Below are positions 53,603 to 64,000 of a stretch of 64,000 nt of DNA, piece after piece. Location: NCBI GenBank assembly GCA_018296165.2, contig JACKQL020000004.1:1364001-1428000 (forward strand), given 5' to 3'. Source of the stretch: Termitomyces sp. T153 (taxonomy: Eukaryota > Basidiomycota > Agaricomycetes > Agaricales > Lyophyllaceae). The notes below the pieces were generated by a model. The model was not told the origin of the DNA and ran no database searches. It saw only the letters and a program-made list of their open reading frames with translations. Position 1 is the stretch's first letter. Each line of letters starts with the position of its first letter. The position numbers and the translations under genes were made by a program.

Positions 53603-55857
53603 ATGATGCCATCCCTCAGCATGATCTTCTGCTTCCAAAGTGCTGTGTTTGGCGTCACGTACAATGAAACACGTCAATTTCTTTATGCCTCCATTGCATC
53701 CTCCGCGACGCTTGGCGCGTTCATCCTCGGGTTATTCATGTCGATTGCCATATATCGCCTGTCGCCTTGGCACCCACTAGCCCGTTACCCAGGCCCCAGG
53801 CTTGCTAAGCTCTCAAAGTGGTATATGAGTTATTGGATTGCAAAAGGAAATCGTCATCTGAAACTGCAGGCGTAAGTTCTAATATCGGTCTCTATCTCAT
53901 CTTCCCTTATTGATTTCCCCTAGAATGCACCGCACATACGGCACCTGGGTACGGATAGGTAGGCGAATGCGCTCTTGGGTGCTGCAGGTCTTGGCTTATC
54001 TATTAAAGGACCAAATGAATTATCTGTTGACGACCCTGCGGCTATTCGCCCCATTTATAATAAAATGTTCCGATCTCTTTCTTACCAAGGTATGTCGCTA
54101 TTTCAACTCGTGAAATTGCATTTTATGGTATCCAGGTGCACCTCAGGATGCTGACGCTCTCATCACGACCATTGATAAAAATGAACATGCCCTCCGCCTG
54201 GTGGTTTGTGAATAGACAGGTTTCCCACCAAACTATATTCATTCATATTTTAGGCTTGGACCAAAGCCTTTTCCGTCGAAAATCTGAAGCACTACCGTAC
54301 CTCTGCTCAGGTATTGCGTTTTATTTAGCCTTGTTACATTTCCGTTATTGACATTTCACTCAAGATACGGACAACACAGGTTCTCGAAATACTCGCGAAG
54401 AGAAAGGAGACTGTTTCGCTTTCCCATTGGATCTCTCTTTGGGCTATGTCAGTATGGTCGTCTATAATGAATAGGCGCCAATTAACATAAACATTTTTCA
54501 GTGATGTCATGGGCGATATGTCTTTCTCCGGTGGGTTCGAAACACTCGCTGCAGGAAAGGATGTGGAAGGCTGGATGAATGTGGTAAGGAAGTCCATCTG
54601 CTCTGTCTCTTTGATTCAAGCATTTGTCTCAGCTGCATACGGGTGTGCTTTTTGTTGGTGGTAAGGGATTCAAGCTGATTGCGCTTCCGCGAACTCGCTC
54701 TAACGCTGTCATTGTGGTCTAGTGCTTGGACAAGTTCCTTGGATGAGAGATCTTATAGCACTTGCACCTTCACCGGGTCCAATCTTGGCTTTCCAGAAAG
54801 TATTTGGTGTTTTTCATTGCCTTACTCGAAGTTTGAATGTCAAGTTGTCCTAGTTTGCGGGGAAAAAAGTTGAAGAAACGAGGCAGAAGACAGGAGGTAA
54901 TCGCAATGATATTTTGAGCATAATCGTGAGCCAGTCCTGACTCTTTTCGTTGGTTATACTCACAGGCCTTGCAGCAAAATGATACGGAAGGCGGGATCGG
55001 ACTTACTCGCCTCCAGGCCCATGCAGATGCTTCATTTATCGTTCTTGCAGGTTCAGATACGGTTAGTGAGGCTATGACGGCACTCATGCGGTATATTGCT
55101 GCCGATCCCCAAGTTCAGAAGCGCCTTCGGTCTGAGTTGAACAGAGCATTTGACGGGCCGCTTGAGGACATGGATGCTTCCACTCTCCTAAAATTGCCTT
55201 ACCTCGATGCGTGTATTCAAGAAGCACTCCGACTTGTGCCCCCTGTTGCTGCTGGTAAAATCATTTGATCTGAAGGATACGTTTTGTTTCCCTAATGTTT
55301 TGTATGAGGTCCACCGCGATGGAATAAGGATGGACCCACGCAGATCCTTGACCATATGATTCCAACTGGAACCACAATTGCACCTCCAAACTATGCTATG
55401 TTCCGTGACCGTATGTCATAAGATTCGAATCCCCTGATAGGTGAAGTGATGCTGAGTTGCGCCGTGTAGATCGGAATTTCTTCAATCCAGACGAGTTCTT
55501 GCCCGAGAGGTGGTTAAAAGATATCGCACCTCATAATGCGGAAGCATTTGTGCCATTTTGCTTGGGCCCAGGAGTATGCATTGGCAAACCAGTTGCACTC
55601 TACAACATGAAGTTACTCATCATTTTTACTATCTGTCTTTCGTCTACTCATTACTTGTTTGTACCAGATTATTGACTGCCAGCCTTATTAGGGCATTCGA
55701 CATCTCGTTCCCCGTAGATTTTGACGTCGAAAAATTCGATAAGTCATACAAGGTGCTTACGTCTTAAATTTTTTATTTTAAATAGGTCACTGACTGTCTT
55801 CAGGAACATAATCTTTGGGTTCATGATGACCTGCTGGTCAATTTGGTAGCCTTGTAG
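53603..55857 (+). CDS. Cytochrome P450 monooxygenase, 15 exons, 512 aa, probably intact
   Basis: Haem-thiolate monooxygenase, expected to be ER-anchored and to use a P450 reductase. Exons: 53603-53871, 53924-53958, 54009-54089, 54136-54203, 54254-54310, 54380-54447, 54502-54583, 54621-54660, 54723-54799, 54854-54925, 54966-55254, 55309-55410, 55470-55611, 55668-55752, 55786-55857; sum 1,539 nt, no internal stop. Membrane anchor about residues 27-53, proline hinge SPWHPLARYPGPR (54-66), I-helix AGSDT (311-315), ExxR as EALR (369-372), PERW (425-428), haem loop FCLGPGVCIG (443-452) with Cys450. The length is normal. The loop has Cys at the second position and Gly before Val, slightly unusual. 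Some acceptors (exon 6, exon 12) are choices by protein fit. Substrate unknown; no biosynthetic cluster is visible around it. Confidence 0.9.
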
Positions 55858-58000
55858 AGAACTGTTCAATAGAGCTGGGGCTTCTGTCTTCTTTTCTTTT
55901 ATGCTTCTTGATTTACATTTGTCTTTGTTGATGGTTCTATGGAATTGTTTCACCTGTTTTCTGAATGGAATTGCACCTGGCATCCAATTGTGCAACTTGT
56001 TATACTAGCATCATATTTGTCAAATAGTTGGAAAAGTGCGATCAATTATGAGGATATGTGACGGGTTATTTGTAACCTGGATTTCACTCTTTGTACTTGT
56101 TTTTAATTGAATTTTTTCTCAACCTCCTATTGGCTCACGACCCTCTCTAACTCCTTATGAGTGCCTAAATGGTGCAACACCAAGCATTTCCCTCCTTTCC
56201 CTGTGAAAACTTCCAACAATCCTTCCCAAAATGTCCAATTACAGTCAATTATTACCCTCCATGTAATGAGTTTTGAAACAAAATGATTTAAATAAATACC
56301 CAATAAGAAAGACATCATTCGACTCCCTTCACTCAGAATCTTCACTCAGTAGACAAAACTTCTGAGAATGACCATGCCATTTTTAGATATGAGCTACAGT
56401 CTATGCCTTTGGCATTGGCCTGTATCTCCAAGACCCAGACCCAACCTCACTTCATAAGTTGGGGCTTTGAATTTTGTCAACTCAATGCTGATAACCAAGC
56501 CCCAACTTCATTTCATTCTTTTAGGTCTTTATTTTCATCAACTCAGCATCCGCTCATACGCATGAGGCAGGGGCTTTGCTTTTTATAAATTTGATGTGTA
56601 TTCAGCCCCAGCCTCAATTCATTCTGTTAGGTATTTGATTTTTATCAACTTAGCTATGTATCTCTTGCTAAGACCAGGCCATCCTCATGTTAGATCTTTG
56701 ATTTTTGTTTGTAAGAGTTCATCAATGGAGTAACCAAGATTATCAGAAAAATGGGGCTTCTTAACTTCTCTCCCTTGCTATGCCAACTTGGGCCTAAATT
56801 CCTTCAATGATCCTCAGGAAAAGGAGCCAGCATACAGCAGTCAGCAATCCAATCTCTCAAAACATACTTATATGTCTAGTAGTGAGCAGAAAACCTCCCA
56901 TTCAAGTAACAGAGGATCATATACTTTCCATATGCTATATCAATACACAGGTTGCATCTGTCAATATTTGTAGTTATTCTTTATGCTTCTTCAAAGCTTG
57001 TTCCATCTCAAAGCAATATTTATTTCTCTTCACCAATGTGTTCATAAGCATAAGAAATTAAACCTCTTATTCTTTTTTGAAGGTGGTAATAATGTAGTTA
57101 AGTATCCATTGAGAGCAGGAAAGGTTGGAGTCAGGAATAAGTCAACCCCAAGGTGATGATAAGACTTGATCACTGGAAAACTATAAGAATAAGGATAAAC
57201 ACTCTCAAGTCTGCAAATCTAATCCAAGTCTATCAGATTTATATTGAGAACATACATCTCTCAAGAGGTGCATCAGAATCCATAGTTATGCACATACATA
57301 GGACTACTATCTATCAATCTTCTTTCTAAAGCATAAGAAAAAGGTGGAAGATTCTGCAATTGAAGTGGTGGCACTAGTTTAGCTTTTTTTTGCTCCCAGT
57401 ATGCTGATATTATGGCCTGTTCCTCTTTCACAATTGCATTCATGTATTTGATGCTATAAGTACAAAGAATGTAAACTTCCTTCAGTTCTATGACTCTGTT
57501 ATGTTACTTCTTGAGTTATAATATTTTAATATAACATCTATTTTGACTCTTTCATCAGCTGATCAAACTCAACAAGCTTCAAAGTCTTTGTGGACTGCCA
57601 AAAGAGTTATCAGACCAAGATAGTTGCTGGTTGGCCTGCTGTCCCTAGTGATTCCACCTAATACTTGTGGTATTTGCTCTCAACATTGAAGTAAGTTTCT
57701 TGTTACATCTTTTGTTATTTGTTTAGATTCACATGGAGTTTGCCAGAATTTGCCTTTATTTATCCATATTTGCAATGATTGTGTTCTTGATATGTGGGGT
57801 AGATGAAGCCCATGCAAGTACTGAAGATCATCATGATCAAATGGATGCAATTGCTGGAAATGTTGGAATGCATGGGCTGATGTAAGGTGTAGAGTAATCA
57901 TCAAGTTATCAGATGCCTCAGACAACTTACACTAATATTACTCATCACAATGAAATATATAACCACTGATCCTTATTTAAGAAACATGTGTAGATAATTA
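55858..58000. other. AT-rich intergenic stretch, no gene recognised
   Basis: No frame with a known domain. 56440-56720 contains three diverged units of about 100 bp (CCCCAACTTCATTTCATTCTTTTAGGT.TTT..TTTTCATCAACTCAG-like; individually noted). 57540-57700 has a short coding-like block (CAAACTCAACAAGCTTCAAAG..GTGGACTGCC) that may be a transposon scrap. Confidence 0.4.
56430..56720 (+). repeat. Degenerate tandem repeat, about 100-bp unit, three copies
   Basis: Each unit has CCCARCYTCAATTCATTC or its like, then TTAGGT(C)TTTGATTTT, then ATCAACTYAG. Units start near 56440, 56503 and 56602. Confidence 0.5.
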
Positions 58001-58009
58001 GGAGTTGTG

Positions 58010-58330
58010 GACTGGATGCTAAGACACTCCAGCAGTGGAAAGGGTTCTATGACAGCTTCTAACTGCTACTAGAACCCACTTTACAGATTCCAATAGATAT
58101 CTAATACAGATGGACTGAGATTTTGACAACTCTAATAGAAACAGTTCCATGATGGCATCCAGAAATAGACAAAGATCTTAACAACAGAGTGGCTTTCCAA
58201 CAGAAACAGTACCATGATGGCACCTACTGGCCAATGGAACTGCCTTTACAATGGATGTCATATGGCAATGGAAAGCAGACAGCAGACAAGTCCCCACTGA
58301 TGCTATTGACAATGTGTAATAGAGCAGTCA
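58010..58330. repeat. Dispersed repeat (copy of 46525-47110 type)
   Basis: Matches 46760-46950 in GATGGCA(C)C.ACTGGCYAA, CAATGGATGTCATAT, GAAAGCAGACAGCAG and GATACCATTGACAA-like blocks; also includes ACTCCAGCAGTGGAAAGGGTTC resembling 4950-4970 in reverse. It flanks the gag relic at 58337. Confidence 0.5.
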
Positions 58331-58336
58331 GGTTGA

Positions 58337-59340
58337 GGTCCCTAAGGCCTCAACACAATGGCATTTAGCTGCTAGAGTAGCTAAACATATAGCAATACAA
58401 TGGTCACTAGGGGATGGGATTATTCCAACCAATCCTGGAAAGTTCATGGAGCTTTACATGGTATTCTTAGTACAGGAGGTAGTAGACTACCTCCAGCAAA
58501 ACAAATTGCAAGGATCTCAAGAATCCTCAGCATTACTATCACTGTTTGTGGGGGCTGTTCTACTTTTCCCCATCAATGAAGCCTTGACAATACTCCAGGC
58601 ACCACAGCAGCCCAGAGAGACACCACATGACTATACAGCACAACAGGCTGCAGTAGACCATCAGATACAGGCTACACAGGTCAGTCATTACAGTGGAACA
58701 GCCTATGGTGCAATGTAGACCCAGTGGGTCTATGCAAAGGGCTCTGATGTGGGTAGATTGAATCACCCTTCAGCAATTTCAGAATAGTGACCTAGAGGAC
58801 TTTGCTCAGTTCTTTGTAAATGATCAAGGGATGGTCAAGAGATGGTGTTTCAAGGGGACACTGCCTATCATACCTGGCCAGAGGGACATGTCAGACACCA
58901 CCTATTATACCTGGCCAGAGGGATATGTTGGATACTGCCTATCATACCTGGCCAGAGAGATATGTTCATCTGGAGCATACTCAGCCAGTAAAAACTGGAG
59001 GGTGTGAAATTGCTTTCTGGAAGATATCCATGCAAGGGCTAGTTATAGTTCAGCTGCATGTTCAGGGCAATCTGGCCAAGGAGGGAGTAGCCCTCTGTAT
59101 TGGCAAGACCACCCAGGTGGAGCTGGAGGAGATTTAGGAAGAGGATCACTAGGGGGTGATCCTGATTCCACACCACCTCTCATGCTGTGTTGAGTACCAC
59201 CAGTCCCAAGAGAAGGAAGCAGAGGACCTGGACAGGGACCACCCTATCCATGTCATGAGCCACCACCACCCCCAGGAAGGGGTCTCCTAAATCCAGGAGG
59301 ACCAGGTAGTCCTCCCTATGATGATGAGGACAACAATTCA
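58337..59340 (+). pseudogene. Gag relic of family A in plus orientation (part of A3)
   Basis: Plus frame reads KASTQWHLAARVAKHIAIQWSLGDGIIPTNP, FLVQEVVDYLQQNKLQG, FPINEALTILQAPQQPRETPHDYTAQQAAVDHQ, which closely matches minus-strand gag of copy A1 (3487-3969). It is followed by a Gly/Pro-rich region with PPPPPGRGLLNPGG-like text near 59265-59320. Stops and shifts make it non-functional. The neighbouring pol (59430 onward) is on the opposite strand, so an inversion separates them. Confidence 0.7.
58858..58968 (+). repeat. 37-bp tandem repeat, three copies, inside gag relic
   Basis: Units at 58858-58894, 58895-58931 and 58932-58968, core CCTATYATACCTGGCCAGAG. In copy A1 the matching place (about 3340-3410) has a single unit, so this is a local expansion; 37 is not a multiple of three, which would shift the gag frame. 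Confidence 0.8.
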
Positions 59341-59429
59341 CATGCACACTGCCTGTAGTGCCCTAAACAGTCCATAGAGTTTGAGCTTCAACTGCCTGAA
59401 GCATGCTTTGCTGTTGTCAAGCATGATGG

Positions 59430-62340
59430 ACCCAAATCAATTGTAGCAATGCTGGTTACAAATGTTGCTAGCATTGGTGAACTTCTTGGACATGAACCTG
59501 GCTGGCCAACACTTTATACCAGCTTGGTTCCTGCCCATACATTGCTCTGACACCTGTCTTTGAGGTGTTGCATATAAGCCATATTGTATCCTCATGCTAA
59601 GGATTAATTGGCCAAATAATAGGTGTTTCTGCACAGATCCACTTGATCATGTCAAAAAACTGTTGGTGGATGGGGTGCCAATGGAATGGCAACCCATTCT
59701 GCATCATGGCCATCAAGGGCCTTGTATAGCAGAGATATTGGGCAAGAAGTTTCCAATGTATTTCACTAGTCCAACAAATTGCTGGATATTGTTATAGGTT
59801 CTAGGAGTATGCCACTCCTGAATCTGATTCAACTTGTCCATGTCAGGGTGTATTTCCTGCAAATTAATGACATGGCTAAGGCACTCTATATGCTTAGCAT
59901 GTAGCTCACATTTTTTCCATTTTAGATAATGCTTGTTCTTACTAAGTCTCTCAAAGACTACTCTGAGGTGCTCTCCATACTTTTCAATAGAATCTGAGAA
60001 GACAAGAATATCATCTAGATATACATGCATCTACTTTCCAATAACATCTTGGAAAATGGATGTCATTAGCTGTTGGAATGTTGCTGGTGCATTATAATTG
60101 CCAATATGCATGACATTGCTGCAGTATGTACTAGTGATAGTCATAAACACTGTTTTTGGTATGTCAGTAGTACATATCCTGACCTGCTCATATGTATCTG
60201 TAAGATCAATTTTTGACCTTATAGACATGTGGGCCACATCTTCTCAAATGACCTTCTGATTGGGTAATGGCATAACATCCTTGAGCATGTTATCATTGCA
60301 TTGACAAGTGTCAGGTTCTGCTGACCATGGGGGCTCAGCTTAACTAGGCAAGTCCTTACTAGGGAGATATGACATCCTGCACTTATAACCTGGCATTCTG
60401 GGTAGGTCCAGACTTTAGAGCCTTGTGAGGATAAGCTAATGGGAGTGGTCTGAACAAGTTCAGGGAAGTCTGGGGATGTCTAGGACAAGGTACAAATAAG
60501 GGTTGGGCTTGGAGAAGATTCAGGTACAAGTCTGGGGTGAGTATCAAGTGTGCAGGGCAAGTGGAGGTTATGTGAGTGATGGGGGTGGGACCAGAGATTG
60601 ATGAAGGATCAATTAGTGTTGATGGGTTCCAGGGCTGAGCATAGGGCAAGGTCCAGGGTTAGTTATGAATGTACAAGTTGTAAATTCCCAGACTGGTTGG
60701 GCAGGTTGTGGTGACAAGTTAATGATGTATGTCAGGATTAGGAACAGTGTTGGAGGGGCCCAGGGGCTTGGGAGGAGAAGGGGAAGTGACAGGGCCTGCA
60801 GGGAGCATGTTGGGGCCTGCTGGGGAGTCTCCAGAGTTTGCCAGGGAATCATTGGAGATTGCCAGGGTGGGCACCAGGGTTGGACAAAGGTTGGGGTAAG
60901 TCAAGAAGGCATTGGTGGGTACTCTCCGGAAGCAGAGTTGTTGGGGAATACGTCTGGAGGTCTGGAAGTGGATCATGACAACAAGCATCTAATGCTCTCC
61001 ACAAGGAGCCATCTTTCTTGGAAATGCACAACAATGGTGCAGCCTGATTGGCTACACATAGTTCCCACTTTGCATACACATAGTAGTTGATTTTCTCCCA
61101 CAATTGCTGCTAAAGTGATTTCAGGCACCTCTACATGAATACAAATAGTGTTTGGTCTATAAGATTTATCTCATGGTTGACCTCATGCCATGGAGGAAGT
61201 TCCTCCTTCATACCATTGACAATATCCTGAAATTCATCATACCACTGCTGCTGAAGATGTGGAATGTCATCTTCTGTTGACCTTGGAAGGCTAAGCCTTC
61301 TCATTTTCTGCATTAGGCCAAGGACATTGCTTGTCCTTGGCTAGCTTCAACAGTGGTACTAGTCTTGTGTGCTTACCCTGCAAGGCCATTAGTCAGATTT
61401 CCAATTTGTCTGGAATGTTCAACCATGTAGGATAATGTTCCATCCTACACCTCCTTTTATCTGTAAGTAATCAAACTTGCTAGGCTCAAATATCTCATTC
61501 TCTGTAGCCATTCAATAGATCTTGGCATCAAGGTTGCTTGTCTGTTCACTTGTTGCCATGTCATGTCAGCAATGACCTGATTCCATTCCAGTGCCATATG
61601 TGGATTGTATGCTCACTTGAGGGTTGGCTTTGGGATTGGTCTGTCCTAAATCCTTTGTTCTCTTAGTTTAAAGGGATCAGTCCAATCCTTTTTTTCTGAC
61701 TGCTGTGCTACCCCCACTTTAAGAGGTAGGTGTACAGCCAGTTTCAGCATGCTGGAGGGCTACACCCTCCACTCTCTTTCTTGAAGAGTACTTTGATACT
61801 CTTTCTCCAGAACCAACAGGTATGGACCTCATCCTCTGCCTCTATGGTGAGCCATCTTGGTCCACTAGATAGTCAAGGCTGCTCATCATGACACTTCTCC
61901 ACCATACAAAAGTGTTGTATGTGGCCATCTGTGTCCTCCAGCTCCAATTTCTGAGCTGGACTAACTAATCCATTAATGACCACTTAGTCATTCTGGAAGT
62001 CCAGGAGGACATTATGTGTCCTCATGAATGACATCCCTACAATCATGTCATACTGATCAAAATTAGCAATGTCTATATAGACATTACAATACTCACCCAA
62101 GACTTTCATGGTCACCCAGGCCCCATAATTTTCTAGAAAACAACTTCAGATTGTTCCTAGTTGCAGGATGATTGGTGTGGCCAATGGAGCCACATATATC
62201 CCAGCCACATGTGGAAACAACAGCATGAGGCCAGATGTAGTGCTCCCTGAGTCCCACAGTGTCCATGCCTTGTGGCCATTGATGTCAACCTAAGTGACAA
62301 GACATTCCTTGTCTTGTGCAGTGATGTGCTCTTATGCTAC
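59430..62340 (-). pseudogene. Protease-to-RNase H part of family A copy A3
   Basis: Minus order: protease remnant (about 61930-62300, matching 1625-1960), RT lead-in (61131-61313, LPPWHEVNHEINLID), SKKDGSLWRALDA (about 61010), interruption by the family B solo LTR, then RT with KIDLTDTYEQVRI (60031-60237), HVYLDDILVFSDS with the catalytic YLDD intact (59713-60030), and the start of RNase H (59437-59634, ATPQRQVSEQ, CWPARFMSKKFTNA). It stops at about 59430, where sequence switches to the opposite-strand gag relic. Stops elsewhere. Confidence 0.82.
60309..60980 (-). mobile_element. Solo LTR of family B, decayed and internally shortened
   Basis: TGTCAGGTTCTGCTGACC..ATCATGACA, 672 bp, with perfect TSD ACAAG at 60304-60308 and 60981-60985. 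It interrupts RT of copy A3 (the sequence ATTGCATTGA..CATCTAATGC is continuous at 30750 in copy A2). Shorter than the 1.17-kb intact LTRs: the middle, including the TATA/R region, seems deleted. Confidence 0.85.
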
Positions 62341-63376
62341 CTAGCTGCCATGCAGGAAACCAAAAAGAAGACCTAAACACTGGCAACTAGATAGGGTAGC
62401 TGACAATAGGAAGTAATAAGGGCAAGTTGATAAACATCCCAGAAAACTAGAGTGCTTAAAGAGGTTGGGGATGAAGTGACATTGCAACTAGGAAAGGTCA
62501 CTATTGCTAGCCTGGGTCATTAAACTGTGACAGGAAGCTGCTAAGTTGCTGGGTAATGAAGGGAAAATGGAGTGAAGCCAAAAGAGTCACTAAGAGGAGT
62601 ATAGGAAAAGTTGCTAAGAGAGGGGGGGCTAAGCAATAGGAAGTAAAGGTATTGGTAGAGATGGAAGGAAAGCAAAGTCACTAAGGACAGGGAGGGTGGA
62701 CAAAAGGAGAGGACAAAGATTGTTTACTAAGGTTGTTAAGGCCCTAGTGACAGGAAGGAGATGAGAAAAAGGGAATAAGTGATGTTAGTAAAAACTGGAG
62801 GACAAATGCAAACTAGTCACTAGCCATGGTTACTAGCATAGCTGAGACAGAAGACATATAGAGTATCCATAAATGGCACCCACACTAAATCAAATATGAG
62901 GTCACTGAGGCTTGTTGTTAAGCCATCAACAACAACAAGAGTGGGCAGAGAAGAAATCTGAAGCTGGGAAGCTGAGAGCTACTGAGGGAGAATGATACTC
63001 CTTGTTGGATTCTCTGTATATACAGGCAGTATTTATACTGTTTGTAAGTATAGTATTCAAAAAGAAAAAATAGTCACCACCAGCAACAGCATTCTGCCAA
63101 AATGTTCATGATACATACTAGATGTCAGTATGGTAACCAAGGGTCCAACATCAATATCTGAAGTGTAGATGCCATTCAAGTATGTTTGTAAGCAAGACAA
63201 CAGAAATGAGTAAGGGATCACATGGTCCTTTTAGTATCTGTTTTTGAGAAGTTGTTTTTGTTGCTAAGTAATATCACTAGCAATTGTTGCTAAGGAAAGC
63301 TCTTGACCTTATCATTCTAGATTCAAAGGCTAGACTCCATGTGATGGGGCTCATGATCTGGAAGTCCTGTGGTTGC
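62341..63376. other. Purine-rich stretch with scattered (T/C)(T/C)RCTAAG motifs, no gene
   Basis: The plus strand between about 62400 and 62830 is strongly A/G-rich and contains many near-copies of GTCACTAAG, GTTGCTAAG and GTTTACTAAGG at irregular spacing. 62830-63376 is mixed AT-rich sequence. No ORF of note; the origin is not recognised. Confidence 0.4.
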
Positions 63377-63716
63377 TGTAAGGGTGACCTCTGGAGGCTG
63401 TGGGTCAATCACACAACTGGCAGAGGCAGATCCAAAATCTATTCAGCATCTACAAGAAATTCTAGAGTTCTAACTACTCACCTGGCAGAGGGAGATCTAA
63501 AGAGAACAAGTCTAAGGATACCCAATGCCAGTGTTCAGAAAATTTACTCTAGAGCTTCTGGAAAAAACACCCAACAACAACCAAATCCAGAGTCCAATCA
63601 AAAAGTGGAAATCTATTGTAAATGGCCTTGATCTTCAGACTCCCAGTATGTGACCACATACCAATATAATTGAAAGATAGTCCTTGGTTGAAAGTACTTG
63701 TGGTTCAAAGACAGGA
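63377..63716 (-). repeat. Partial C'-type LTR, cut by family B copy B3
   Basis: Starts TGTAAGGGTGACCTCTGGAG and follows 21683-22110 in order, including GAGAACAAGTCTAAGGAT and the CTATTGTAAA(T/C)(G/A)GCCTTGATCTT block, up to CAAAGACAGGA, where the family B LTR starts. The remainder is beyond the window. Confidence 0.75.
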
Positions 63717-64000
63717 TGTCAGGGTCCGCTGACCCCGGGGGCGCAGCTGCACTGGGCGAGTCCTTACTAGGCGGGCGTGATTCCCCTGCATTGGTGACCG
63801 GACACTCAAAGACATTCTGGGTCCTGGTGGTTTGCACGGGTAATTGGGGAGATGTGATCCAGACAGATCCGGGAAGGTCCGGAGAAGTCGGATTGTGGGG
63901 AAATGAGACGGTCTTGGCGGGGTTCAGGCAGAAGGCCGTACGGGAGATTTGCGGAAGCAAGGGAGTAGGTGGCTGTGTGATCAATGGGGGCGGAGCCGGG
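63717..64000 (-). mobile_element. Family B copy B3, first 284 bp, runs off the right edge
   Basis: TGTCAGGGTCCGCTGACC.. is the reverse of the LTR end of B1/B2, GC- and CpG-rich and nearly identical to them; variants (CCTGGTGGTTTGCACG, CAGACAGATCC) are of the B2 type. The five bases before it, CAGGA, would be the target duplication. Confidence 0.9.

Overview
The window looks like a transposon-dominated piece of a basidiomycete (probably Agaricomycete) nuclear genome. The reasons are a two-gene host island with many very short spliceosomal introns (a cytochrome P450 and a DUF6533-type membrane protein) set in nested Ty3/gypsy chromovirus remains. Most of the DNA is visibly CpG-poor and TpG/CpA-rich, as expected of old methylated or RIP-like mutated repeats. 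Two 6,119-bp LTR elements are instead CpG- and GC-rich and evidently young.

Layout. 1-4888: family A chromovirus on the minus strand (gag, protease, RT-less pol) with its 5' LTR. 4889-7071: dispersed repeats, a cluster of tRNA-like SINEs and an unknown ORF. 7072-14590: a plus-strand family A LTR, leader and gag start, split by a decayed family B element (7181-14174, TSD CTTAC). 14590-22822: 3' end of another family A element (pol C-terminus plus a post-pol accessory ORF), split by a chromovirus of family C (14695-20826) and a solo LTR (21683-22324, TSD CCAAC). 22828-28946: intact family B copy 1 (TSD GACAT), sitting in family A integrase. 28952-34835: family A pol, LTR and a second copy of the post-pol accessory ORF. 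35627-43942: a cysteine-cluster/coiled-coil gene relic split by intact family B copy 2 (36151-42269, TSD AGTGG). 44150-47110: SINE clusters and dispersed repeats. 47155-49670: internally deleted chromovirus. 50841-55857: the host island, DUF6533 (minus) and P450 (plus) diverging from a shared 0.9-kb promoter region. 55858-58330: AT-rich, no gene found. 58337-62340: rearranged family A with a family B solo LTR (60309-60980, TSD ACAAG). 63377-64000: an LTR cut by the start of a further family B copy.

The most interesting object is family B. It is a non-autonomous LTR retrotransposon without gag or pol. Its only convincing gene lies antisense to the element and is split by two spliceosomal introns; the spliced frame is 341 codons in both intact copies, and exon-intron structure is still visible in the decayed copy. 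Family B also shows a Tf1/sushi-like self-priming signature: the 12 nt just after the 5' LTR are complementary to LTR sequence about 33 bp downstream of its TATA box. Family C has the same arrangement with an unrelated 11-mer and the same type of polypurine tract, so a C-like chromovirus is a reasonable candidate for the trans-acting partner. No CRISPR, rRNA or bona fide tRNA gene was found.
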